Shown here: positions 26,625 to 35,832 of the stretch, piece by piece | Position numbering within the stretch: position 1 is the first letter of the stretch | Layout: the number at the start of each line of letters is the position of its first letter | Assembly (NCBI GenBank): GCA_021810145.1 | Contig: JAJZJL010000033.1 | Span: forward strand, 1-38,346 | Direction: 5' to 3' | From: Planctomycetota bacterium | Lineage (GTDB): Bacteria > Planctomycetota > Phycisphaerae > WQYP01 | DNA length: 38,346 bases | The notes under the pieces: generated by a model | Databases searched by the model: none | What the model was told of the DNA's origin: nothing | What the model saw: the letters and a program-made list of their open reading frames with translations, nothing else | Translations under genes and position numbers: made by a program

Positions 26625-29600
26625 TTGCAGATAAGCCAGGAGCAAATTGAGCCGGTACTGAAGCTGTACAATGCGGGTTTATACCTGCAGGCTTATCAGG
26701 AATCGCTGAAGATTTCCCCATTGCAGCAGTGGCGTTCCGCGGCGGGCCGGATCATGGCGGGGCGTTTGGCCGGCAATCTCGGCAGTTCGCGGTTGGGAAC
26801 CGTGCTGCACTATCTGGCTTATCGTGAAAACCCGACCGCGCCTGAAGCATGGTATTACTATGGGCATGTATTATTGAGTCAGCACGGCCCGCTGGACGCA
26901 TGGCAATTTCTCCGCGGGCATGTCATGCCGGATTCGGCATCCGCTGAATTGCGATCCAACTGGTACGGGCTTAAAGCCCGGATCTTGGGAATTATGCGGG
27001 ACTTCGCAACCGCCAGACAAATGCTCGATATGGCCGATGAAATATATCCGGATGATCCCTGGCTGGCGGTGGAAAAATGCGGGGTTCTGGAACGGCAGGA
27101 TCGCTATGATGAGGCTCTTGCCGCCATTATGCATGGTCTGGAAATCCGTCCCTGGTATCGGCCTGCCGTTCAATCCGCCGCCCATATCATGCAACTGCTG
27201 GATAAGGAAAATCAGGCACTGGACTTATTAACGCGGGCAACGCGGGAAAATCAAAGTGTGGCGCTGGTATTGCAACTCGCGACCCTGCAGACTGAATTGC
27301 GGCAATATGAAGATGCCCGATTCAATTATGCCCGATCCTTTGAGCTCGCCCCGTTAATGGATAAGCACTTGCACGACTGGTTGATGGGAACACAGTCTGA
27401 TGCAGCCTATTTCTGCGGCGATCATCGTACCGCCGCGGAACTGGCCGCCAAATCAAAAAATCGTTTCTATCGGAAAATCGCGGACACATTACAATCCGGC
27501 AACGGTGCCGGTTCGCGTGTCATGCTGCCGGTGGGTTTTGTCCGGCAGCACCATATGACCTGCGGCCCCGCGGTTGTTGCGTGTCTTGGCCGATTCTGGA
27601 ACAAGCCCATCGATCATCTCACCCTGGCGAAGGAAATCTGTTATGACGGAACACCCGATCGCGCTTTGCGGCAATGGGCCGGCGAACATGGGTGGCTGGT
27701 CCGTGAATTTCGTTTGACGTGGGAAACCACGCGAGCACTTATTGACCGCGGCATACCATTTGCGCTTTCTACGGTGGAGCCTGACAGCGCGCACCTGCAA
27801 GCTGTCATCGGCTACGATGATCTTCGCGGCACGCTGATTATTCGCGATCCCTATATTCGTCCGGTTGTCGAGTTTGTAGCGGAACATACACTCGAACGCT
27901 ACGCGTCCACCGGGCCGCTGGGAATTGTGCTGATCCCGATTGAGCAACGGCAGCTTCTCGACGGCGTTGAGCTCTGCGATGCGGCACTATACGATCAGCT
28001 TTATGAGGTCAATGCCGCATTGCATCGGCATGATCGTCAATCGGCCCTCGCCGCCCGGGAAGCGATGCGGGCCGCCGCCCCCGATCACCGCCTCACGCTC
28101 AGAGCGGATCAGACTCTGGCCGCGTACGATGCGGACCCCGGCGCGTTGCTGCTTTGTTATGAAAAGCTCCTGGCCCAATATCCGGATGATTCCGGATTGC
28201 TCATTGGAAAGCTCCATTGTCTTCGCACCTTGGAACGTAGAGACCAGCGTATCGACATGCTGAAGAAGTTATGCGATTCCGCATCGGCGCATCCGACGTT
28301 TCGAAAATTGTATGCCAGGGAACTCATGGACGATGCCCGCGAATTCCCCAGGGTTCATCAAATATTGCGGCAGGTGATTCGTTCCATGCCTCTGGCCGCC
28401 GGTTCCTATGCCGATTTAGCCGGTGTGTTCTGGAATCAACGCAACTTCGATCATGCCCTGGAACTCTATCGCTTTGCATGCTGCCTGGATGATAAGAACG
28501 AGCAGTTCGCGCGATCGTATTTCATCGCTTCCCGGCATTTTAAACAGGAGATTCTTGTACTGGCACTGCTGCAGGAACGATTTAAACAATTTGGTGCCCG
28601 TACCGGCCGGCCCGCCAGTCTCCTGTTCTGGGCTTTGGAGGAATTGGATCGGACCGCCGAAGCCTTTGATCTCCTGCAGCAGGCCCTGAATGTATTGCCG
28701 GAAGATGGATCGCTATTATTGCTTGCGGCAAATGCCAACGCCCGTCACGGGCGTCTGAATCAGGCTCAGGAGTATATGGACAAAGCGCAAAGAATCTGTC
28801 CGCAGCGCGAATGGCTGCGGGTAGCCGCGGATATTGTCCTCTATAAGGGTGATCCGCGTGAATCGTTGACACTCTGGCAAAAAATTGTGGACGCGGAACC
28901 TCTGGCAATGGACGCGCAGCGCCGGGTGACCGAGTTGCTGGCCCAAAGCGCTGGAAACAGCGCCGCGGAGGCGTACCTTGATGCCCAGTGCAAAACGTTT
29001 CCACATCATTATCCACTGCTGCAACTGCGGGTTATCTGGTTCCGGGACCAGTTGCCGGCCCGCTATCTGTCCGCTGCGCGGGAATTGAGACTGCTGCATC
29101 CTCAAGACGCATGGACGCGCCGGGAATTGGTCATGGCATTACTGAGTGCTCAGCAGGTGGATCAGGCGGCGGCAGAGGCACAGATGGCCCTGACCCTCGA
29201 GCCTAACAGTCCGGCGTCGTACAACTATTACGCCACGGTGGCATTGCGCCAGGGAAGACATCGCGACGCGGTTGATGCGTATAAAAAAGCCATCGCATTA
29301 TCCGTTGATTACACGCCGGCCATTCACCAGTTGCTTTCGCATGAAAATTCCCCCGCGCGGCGCAAAGAGGTCTTGGCGTTTATCCATTCCGAAATCGTCC
29401 GCCAGACCATATTTGGTGAATGTCTCTCGGCATATCGCGCTGAGGCGGTGCAGGTGTTGGATGCTCAGGATGTGCTTGAATCGCTTCAAGCCGCGCTTAA
29501 GGCTCGGCCTGATCTGTGGCAGGCCTGGTCCGTGGTCACGCTGCAACTTACGCAGATGGGAAGACTCGAAGACGCCTTGCGTAATGGACGTGCCGCGGTC

Positions 29601-31598
29601 GAGAAATTCAGTTTGCTGCCGAAATTATGGCTGGATCTGGCGGGTGTATACGCTGCCATGGCTGATATCGAAGGCCAGCGCGCCGCTCTGCAGCAAGCTC
29701 TGGAGTTAGACCGCTGCTGGAGCGATCCTGCCCGGCAACTCGCTGCTGTCTATACGCGCGTGGGTGATCTGGTAAAAGCTCGCATGGTACTTGAGGAAAT
29801 TATTTCCCGCAGCCCGTTTGATGTGCGCAATCATGGCATGCTGGCGGATATTCTCTGGCGGATGGGTGCGCGCCAGAAAGCGTTGAATCAATTGCAGCGC
29901 GCCATCGAATTCGAGCCGGATTACCCATGGGGTTGGGATGCGCTGAAATCATGGAGTCAGGAGCTTAAAGAGCCGGATATAGCGCTGACGCTCGCCAGGA
30001 AACTCACCGAAAGTCGCTCCGGTGACGGCCGCGTGTGGCTTAATTTGGCGCGAATGCTGCGGTCGCCGGAGCAATTTGAACAACGCCTTGCCGCGTATAA
30101 CAGTGCCATTGCGGCCAACCCCGGATATGTTGAAGCGTATGATGAACTCGCCAGCAGTCTGGCGGAGGCGGGCCGTATGGAACAGGCCCTTGTTGCATGC
30201 CATCCTGAAGTATTTGATGGGGACGTCCCGTTTGAATTGCGCGGGCGGGCCGCATGGATTCGATATCGTTGTGGACATCGTGCGCAGGCCATTAAAGAAA
30301 TGGCTGAACTGGTTCAGGAGTCTCCCCGCTATTATTGGGGGATCTGCCGCCTTGCGGAGTGGTATCGTGAATCAGGTGATAAAAAGCACTATCTCCAGAC
30401 CGCCGAAACATTGGCCCGTCTCTGGCCGGTAAATCCCGTTGCGTATGGCTATCTCGGTGACGCCCAGCGGGAAATTGGCTCGATGATCGCGGCCCGGGAG
30501 AGCTTCCGGCGTGCGGTTAAACTCGATCCCAGTTATACCTATGCGGTTGGAAATCTATTTGACATGGAACTGGCCGCTGGAAATCTCATCCATGCCGCTG
30601 AACTGGAAAAGCAACTCAGGCAACATGCCGCTGTTGAACATTCATCTCTGGCCAGTCTGGAATTGGCGGCGGCTCGTGCGGATAAAAAAATGGCGATGGC
30701 CGAGCTGGTCACGCTCTGTCGGATACCATCGGCTCCAAAATGGATGCTGGAGCGGGCGTTGGAAGTTCTGTCCGGAAGAAACTGGTGTGATTCAATCGGA
30801 TATTACGTTCGTGAGGCGCTGAAACACGATGACTGCAACGCCATGATCTGTGGATTATCCGTGCGCTGCCTTGCTCGCCGGAAGAAATGGCAGTTGTGCC
30901 TTCAGTTTGTTGATTCATTACGCGACGATGCCCGGGCAATGCAGTCCGCTCTGCTGGAATATATTCAGCAGCTTGCCGATCATAACAAGTTGCCGATGTT
31001 GACTTTTCCGATCCGCCGGTACCGCAAAACTCTCCGTGAATCTACTGAATTGTGGGGCCAAACAGGTTTTGGCCTCAAGCGCGTTGGCAGTTATCGCCGG
31101 GTGATTGCCTGGATGCGGGATTGGCGTAATCGTGCCGATGTGCAGCCATGGATGCTGGCGAACCTGGCCGCTTCGTATCGAGCGCTCGGGCGGCGGGCCA
31201 AAGCGATAGACGTAAACCGCAGCGCGATGAAGTTGGGTGGCGAACCCGCCGGTCGATCCATTCACGCACTCTGGCTGGCGTCCGATGCCGTGCTTGCCCG
31301 GCAGCCCGCTGTCGCAAAACAACTCCTGGCGCAAGCGGTCGTTACGCCCAACAGCCCACCGTATCATCAGTTTATCAAAGCGATTATTGACGCCACGTTG
31401 CGCCGTTATGATGATCCGGCGGTTCGTTTTGCTGACACGCGAGCCCAGATACTTTCAGCGAAAAAGCTTTATCCCGGTTTTCTGAAAACACGGGAAATAA
31501 AAGTGTTATATCGCCGTTGCCTGTGGCGAATCTCCGCATCAAAGGCCGGGCTTTCGGGTATGATATGGTGCTGGCGCGAAGCACTTGGCGCACTGTAA
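26625..31598 (+). CDS. Giant TPR protein with embedded C39-like cysteine peptidase domain
   Basis: A 1657-residue protein with no signal peptide or membrane helix. TPR-like helical repeats fill residues ~10-290 and ~450-1640. A papain-like C39 (C39_2-type) domain lies at about 300-450: MLPVGFVRQHHMTCGPAVVA carries the nucleophile Cys313, SAHLQAVIGYDD carries His390 and IIRDPY carries Asp408, a complete catalytic triad. C39 domains usually cleave after double-glycine leaders in exported peptides, but some are non-proteolytic. I place the start at TTG 26625 with AGGAG (26613-26617) 7 nt upstream; TTG 26604 is the in-frame alternative and no suitable ATG exists. The LolA-like gene follows 38 bp downstream, so it probably leads the exporter operon. 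Activity and substrate are unknown. Confidence 0.85.
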   Translation: MQISQEQIEPVLKLYNAGLYLQAYQESLKISPLQQWRSAAGRIMAGRLAGNLGSSRLGTVLHYLAYRENPTAPEAWYYYGHVLLSQHGPLDAWQFLRGHVMPDSASAELRSNWYGLKARILGIMRDFATARQMLDMADEIYPDDPWLAVEKCGVLERQDRYDEALAAIMHGLEIRPWYRPAVQSAAHIMQLLDKENQALDLLTRATRENQSVALVLQLATLQTELRQYEDARFNYARSFELAPLMDKHLHDWLMGTQSDAAYFCGDHRTAAELAAKSKNRFYRKIADTLQSGNGAGSRVMLPVGFVRQHHMTCGPAVVACLGRFWNKPIDHLTLAKEICYDGTPDRALRQWAGEHGWLVREFRLTWETTRALIDRGIPFALSTVEPDSAHLQAVIGYDDLRGTLIIRDPYIRPVVEFVAEHTLERYASTGPLGIVLIPIEQRQLLDGVELCDAALYDQLYEVNAALHRHDRQSALAAREAMRAAAPDHRLTLRADQTLAAYDADPGALLLCYEKLLAQYPDDSGLLIGKLHCLRTLERRDQRIDMLKKLCDSASAHPTFRKLYARELMDDAREFPRVHQILRQVIRSMPLAAGSYADLAGVFWNQRNFDHALELYRFACCLDDKNEQFARSYFIASRHFKQEILVLALLQERFKQFGARTGRPASLLFWALEELDRTAEAFDLLQQALNVLPEDGSLLLLAANANARHGRLNQAQEYMDKAQRICPQREWLRVAADIVLYKGDPRESLTLWQKIVDAEPLAMDAQRRVTELLAQSAGNSAAEAYLDAQCKTFPHHYPLLQLRVIWFRDQLPARYLSAARELRLLHPQDAWTRRELVMALLSAQQVDQAAAEAQMALTLEPNSPASYNYYATVALRQGRHRDAVDAYKKAIALSVDYTPAIHQLLSHENSPARRKEVLAFIHSEIVRQTIFGECLSAYRAEAVQVLDAQDVLESLQAALKARPDLWQAWSVVTLQLTQMGRLEDALRNGRAAVEKFSLLPKLWLDLAGVYAAMADIEGQRAALQQALELDRCWSDPARQLAAVYTRVGDLVKARMVLEEIISRSPFDVRNHGMLADILWRMGARQKALNQLQRAIEFEPDYPWGWDALKSWSQELKEPDIALTLARKLTESRSGDGRVWLNLARMLRSPEQFEQRLAAYNSAIAANPGYVEAYDELASSLAEAGRMEQALVACHPEVFDGDVPFELRGRAAWIRYRCGHRAQAIKEMAELVQESPRYYWGICRLAEWYRESGDKKHYLQTAETLARLWPVNPVAYGYLGDAQREIGSMIAARESFRRAVKLDPSYTYAVGNLFDMELAAGNLIHAAELEKQLRQHAAVEHSSLASLELAAARADKKMAMAELVTLCRIPSAPKWMLERALEVLSGRNWCDSIGYYVREALKHDDCNAMICGLSVRCLARRKKWQLCLQFVDSLRDDARAMQSALLEYIQQLADHNKLPMLTFPIRRYRKTLRESTELWGQTGFGLKRVGSYRRVIAWMRDWRNRADVQPWMLANLAASYRALGRRAKAIDVNRSAMKLGGEPAGRSIHALWLASDAVLARQPAVAKQLLAQAVVTPNSPPYHQFIKAIIDATLRRYDDPAVRFADTRAQILSAKKLYPGFLKTREIKVLYRRCLWRISASKAGLSGMIWCWREALGAL

Positions 31599-31636
31599 AG
31601 CGTGCGCTGTAACAATCTCGCCTGCATCGAGGTGCT

Positions 31637-32473
31637 ATGAAATTCTCCGGCTTGTTTCAACCGGTAAATAGAACTTCCGAAGGGGGCGCCTTGTTTCGGA
31701 CTGATGCCAGATGTTTGACGGCCATGATCTTGCCGGCGGTTCTGGCCGCATGGGTATGTTTGACGATGACACTCCCGCATGCCGACGCTCATGCCCGCAT
31801 GACCCCGCGGAACGCACTGGTGAAAATGCTTGCCGCCATGCGCCACGTTAAATCCATCCAATCCGCTTTTGTCTGTGAGAAAAAACTGCGGATACTCCGC
31901 AAGCCCTTCTTGAGCCGGGGAATCATCACCATTGCCCGGCCGCGCAAGGTCCGATTTCAAACCCTCCGGCCTTATCGATCCTGCTATATTCTTCATGGTC
32001 AAAAGATCTACATGCGTAATGAATCGGATGCGCATTGGCGTTCCGCCACGGTGGATTCACAGCCGGCTGTTGGCATGATTATGCGGCAGTTTGCGGCCTG
32101 GTCTCTGGGAAATGCCGAAAAAGTCGCCGCCGAATATCAGATCAGTATGAAAAAGGCGCTGCGGCCCATGCCGCGGATAACCCGTGGTTCTGCCCGAACT
32201 TCAGTGCGCAGCACAGAATCACATGCTGTAAAATGTATACTCTTCACATTGCGCCCGCGCCGGGGAGTGCTCAAGCAGGCCATTAAGAATATTCAACTGG
32301 GCTTTTCGCCGCATGCAACCGCAAAAGGTCCTGCAACCCGCGCGGGAAGCTACCGGGTAACATTCATTGGCATTATCACGCGAAATGGAGATCAGAGCCT
32401 GTTCTGGCTGCGGCAGACCAGGGTGAATATCCATCTGAAGTCCCGCTGTTTTTCACCGGTGGGGCCGGCATGA
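31637..32473 (+). CDS. LolA-like periplasmic lipoprotein carrier
   Basis: A 278-residue protein with a signal peptide whose hydrophobic core is about residues 28-46 (LTAMILPAVLAAWVCLTMTL) and a probable cleavage after ADAHA. The N-terminal extension before it is long, so a later start such as ATG 31724 is possible. The mature part shows LAAMRHVKSIQSAFVCEKKL, SRGIITIARPRKVRFQTLRP and LHGQKIYMRN, the LolA-type half-barrel pattern. GAGG lies 4 nt before the ATG. Its stop overlaps the MMPL start (ATGA at 32470). LolA-like proteins paired with MMPL exporters are typical of clusters exporting lipid-like products, as opposed to the housekeeping LolA with LolCDE. Confidence 0.78.
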   Translation: MKFSGLFQPVNRTSEGGALFRTDARCLTAMILPAVLAAWVCLTMTLPHADAHARMTPRNALVKMLAAMRHVKSIQSAFVCEKKLRILRKPFLSRGIITIARPRKVRFQTLRPYRSCYILHGQKIYMRNESDAHWRSATVDSQPAVGMIMRQFAAWSLGNAEKVAAEYQISMKKALRPMPRITRGSARTSVRSTESHAVKCILFTLRPRRGVLKQAIKNIQLGFSPHATAKGPATRAGSYRVTFIGIITRNGDQSLFWLRQTRVNIHLKSRCFSPVGPA

Positions 32474-35400
32474 ACACGGTGGATCATCCGGGCGGTTCTC
32501 GGGCAGGCGTTGCGCAATCGGATTATCTGGCGCAGCTGATGTCGCGCTGGTACGGGCTTTTGCGGGCGCATCGCCTGATATTAACCGCCGTGCTGCTGAT
32601 TCTCGGCGCGTTGCTGTTTGCCGCATCTGAACATATCGTCTGGCAAACCAGTCTGTTAAGCTTTTTCTCACAGCATAGTGCGGCTATTCATGATGTTCGA
32701 TTAGCTGAGAATCGCAACGGTCTGGCCGATGCCATGCGGCTGGATGTGCATTTTGCCGCCGGACACACAGGCGATCTGCGTGCTGCGGTGGAAATGCTGG
32801 CTCATGAACTCAAACAAACCCATGCGTTTTCAACCATCTGGTATGGCGCATCGGAATCCCGGCAACTGCGGGCACAGACCATCCTGGGCAACAGCGCTGC
32901 GATTCTGCTTTCCCATGCCCAACTGGATATTCTCCGTCACCGTCTTTCTTCACGCTGGCTTGATCGCCATTTTCATCGGCAGATGGAAAAAATGGCCGGA
33001 CCCGCCGGGCAATTGATCGCCGCACAATTACAGTATGATCCGCTGGATATGCGGCAATTGCTGCTGGCTGGGTTAAAATCTCTCAATCCCGGAACCGGTG
33101 CGCACTTTTCCGGTCCGTTGCTTGTCAGTGGCAACGGCCGTCATGCCCTGATGATTCTGGCTCCAGGCTTTCGACCGCAAAATGTTGCGAAATCAGAAAA
33201 GATGCTGGCTGTGATTCGCGCGGCGATCGGCAGAGTGCAAACGAAAATGCCATCTCTGCGCGTGTGGATGGTGGGGCCGTACCGCAATTTTGTGGAAAAT
33301 CAGCGGCTGGTCAAGCATGATCTGAAGATCATTTCCATTGTTGGAACACTCCTGGTGGCTGGCGCGATTGCGATATATTTCCGGCGCATCGGCGCGGTGA
33401 TTGTATGTCTGATTTCTCCCATGGTGGGCCTGGGAACCGCCCTTGGCATTGCGGGGCTGCTGCATTTGCATATTCCTTTAATCGTCCTGGGGTTTGATGG
33501 ACTCCTATGCGGTGCCACCACGGATTATGGCATCCAGTTGATCGCGGCCATGAATCGTATGGCTCGGCGGGTGGGGCGGTTTGAAAGCAATATGCCGGCT
33601 ATGGCGGCTCGAGAATTATTGGGGCCTGTCTCCATGAGCGTCTGCACCAGCATGACCGGTTACGGCGCACTGGCCGCAAGTCCCGCCCCCGGTCTGCGGT
33701 CGCTGGGACTGTTTATCGCGGGGGCAACCGGGTGTATATGGCTGGTAACATTTCTGGTATTGCCGGCTTACATCGGGCCGTGGATCTGCCGAGTGCCAAA
33801 ACTCGCCGGAGCTACCGATGCATCCACGCCATCCGATCATCCCGCAGGCGCTGGAAAAGAAAAACTGCGTCCCGTGGAAAACAATCTCCAGCCTGCTATG
33901 AAAAATAATCTCGCTGTGAGCGTCAATACCTCCGAACCCGTTAGTTCGCCATCAGGCGGGCGCGAATCATTGTTTTTCCGTTTGGCTCGTTCGGTGCGTT
34001 CACGACGGCTGAAAGTGCTTGCCACCGTCGCATTTATTCTCATTACATTATGGCTGGCCAGCCGGGCGTGTCTGGTGGGTTATACCGCCAACGGGCGCTC
34101 TCTGGATGGCTCGTCCGCAGCACTCAAACATGATCAGGCCATGTTCGCCGGCGTATGGGGCCATTTGCGCCAATCCGGCGTGATCACCATTCATCAGCGT
34201 TCCGCGGCTGGCGCGCTAAGTGAATTGCGGAAATTAGATCAAACCCTCGCGATTCTCAAAACCCGGCATTTAATCGCCGGTTATACCACGCCGGCCGCCA
34301 TTCTTCCTGATGCCGCCACGGTCCAACGTCGTTTAGCGGCGTGGCGGACATTCTGGAATCCCGAACAGATCAATCGCGCCCGCATGCTGCTTGCCCATGG
34401 AGCCTCCCGCACGGGCTTGCGCGCCGGTGCCTTTCAGGCTGCACTGAAATCCTGGCAATCTCCCATGATTGATACATCGGCATTGCAGCGCCTGCGCGAA
34501 TCGCCGGCAACGTTATTTCCCGGCGTGGTGGAAATGCTTCCGCATGATATATCCATATCTTCAACGGTTGACCTCAATGCATCTCTGCCTCCCAGACTTG
34601 CCACGCAATGGGCTGCGGATGTACGGCACAATCTCCCGGCCGTATCGATCATCTGTGGGGAAGTGCTGTATCTTAATGCATCGCGTCATGCCAGTATGGA
34701 AGCCAGGCATTTGTTCCCATTCGTGGCCCTGCTGATTTTAATTCCTCTCTGGATGTATTTTCGACGCCTGGAAATCGCGGCCATTGCGGCGCTGTCGCTG
34801 GCCATTGGCTTTATCTGGTTGCTCGGCGTGGCCCAATGGTGGGGCGGCGGGTTGAATCTGCTGAGTCTCGTGCCGATGTTATTTACCATGGGTGTAGCTG
34901 TGGATTACGGCATTTACGCCGCCAGTGATCCGGCGTTACGCGCGGGTTCGGCGACTGCCGGAACTCGCAATGCCGCAACTTTTATTTGTGCGGCGACAAC
35001 CATTCTGGGCACCGCGGCCATGCTGCTGGCGGGCCACCCGGTGCTCCACTGGATTGGTCTGACCCTTACCGCGGGAATTCTCGGCGGCTATCTGGCCAGC
35101 TATTTTATCGTCGGACCTCTGGTAAGAAGGGTTGTTAATCCACCGGCCGCGGCAGGGGGGAAACGCATTGACGACCTGGCGCTCAAAGCCGTGCGGGTAG
35201 TGGTGTTGCTGGTAATGGTGGTTCTGTTAATCAGTGTATTAGGGGGGTGTTGCAGCGTGCCGCCGCCATTGGCGTATCGCCCGCCCAAATCGTCACCCCC
35301 AACGCCGGCCGCAGTCCGGAAATTTCTGGCGGCATTTCCCCGCGAATATAATCAACAGTTTTTTGCCGGCGTAAACGCCCAGGGCCATCGCTTCAGCATG

Positions 35401-35832
35401 ATCGGACAGATAAAAGGGCGATTTCCCGGCCCATTACGCGTAACGTGTGCTTCCGAGTTTGGAACCCTGCTGTGCGATGTGCGTGTTTCCGGCGATACCC
35501 CCACGGTTCTTCATAGGGCGGCGGAATTTCCGGAGAGTCTGGCGCAATATCTGGCGGTGGATATCGCTTTGGCGCTGCGACTGCCCACGGCTGACGTTCC
35601 CGCGTTGCCGAGGTTTCATATCTCTGGCCACACCCTGGTTCTTAATATTGATCACCAGACCGATACCTTCGCCGGGCCGGGCGGCTTTTTGCGCGTTTGC
35701 CGCGTTAACTCGGCACGACACAACATTGAAATTCAATATCAGAACTACCGCCGGGGAACTTTCCCTCGCAAACTGCTGATCTGGGATGCTGGCCATTGTC
35801 TGCTGCTGACCATAAACTTTGACGCACAATGA
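32470..35832 (+). CDS. MMPL/RND-type exporter fused to a DUF3261-like lipoprotein domain
   Basis: A 1120-residue inner-membrane protein. There is one helix at about 38-60, a periplasmic domain, and a first membrane bundle with LGFDGLLCGATTDYGIQLIA (~340). A charged cytoplasmic linker (~455-500) precedes a second half with LFTMGVAVDYGIYAASDP (~805). The paired (T/V)DYGI motifs are typical of MMPL exporters driven by proton flow. After the last bundle a hydrophobic stretch ends in a lipobox-like LISVLGGCC (Cys927). A ~190-residue domain follows, resembling the DUF3261 lipoproteins that are separate proteins in aryl-polyene-type clusters. Six-G runs at 35155-35160 and 35242-35247 flank the junction, so an artefactual fusion cannot be excluded. 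ATGA overlaps join it to both neighbours. Confidence 0.85.
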   Translation: MNTVDHPGGSRAGVAQSDYLAQLMSRWYGLLRAHRLILTAVLLILGALLFAASEHIVWQTSLLSFFSQHSAAIHDVRLAENRNGLADAMRLDVHFAAGHTGDLRAAVEMLAHELKQTHAFSTIWYGASESRQLRAQTILGNSAAILLSHAQLDILRHRLSSRWLDRHFHRQMEKMAGPAGQLIAAQLQYDPLDMRQLLLAGLKSLNPGTGAHFSGPLLVSGNGRHALMILAPGFRPQNVAKSEKMLAVIRAAIGRVQTKMPSLRVWMVGPYRNFVENQRLVKHDLKIISIVGTLLVAGAIAIYFRRIGAVIVCLISPMVGLGTALGIAGLLHLHIPLIVLGFDGLLCGATTDYGIQLIAAMNRMARRVGRFESNMPAMAARELLGPVSMSVCTSMTGYGALAASPAPGLRSLGLFIAGATGCIWLVTFLVLPAYIGPWICRVPKLAGATDASTPSDHPAGAGKEKLRPVENNLQPAMKNNLAVSVNTSEPVSSPSGGRESLFFRLARSVRSRRLKVLATVAFILITLWLASRACLVGYTANGRSLDGSSAALKHDQAMFAGVWGHLRQSGVITIHQRSAAGALSELRKLDQTLAILKTRHLIAGYTTPAAILPDAATVQRRLAAWRTFWNPEQINRARMLLAHGASRTGLRAGAFQAALKSWQSPMIDTSALQRLRESPATLFPGVVEMLPHDISISSTVDLNASLPPRLATQWAADVRHNLPAVSIICGEVLYLNASRHASMEARHLFPFVALLILIPLWMYFRRLEIAAIAALSLAIGFIWLLGVAQWWGGGLNLLSLVPMLFTMGVAVDYGIYAASDPALRAGSATAGTRNAATFICAATTILGTAAMLLAGHPVLHWIGLTLTAGILGGYLASYFIVGPLVRRVVNPPAAAGGKRIDDLALKAVRVVVLLVMVVLLISVLGGCCSVPPPLAYRPPKSSPPTPAAVRKFLAAFPREYNQQFFAGVNAQGHRFSMIGQIKGRFPGPLRVTCASEFGTLLCDVRVSGDTPTVLHRAAEFPESLAQYLAVDIALALRLPTADVPALPRFHISGHTLVLNIDHQTDTFAGPGGFLRVCRVNSARHNIEIQYQNYRRGTFPRKLLIWDAGHCLLLTINFDAQ

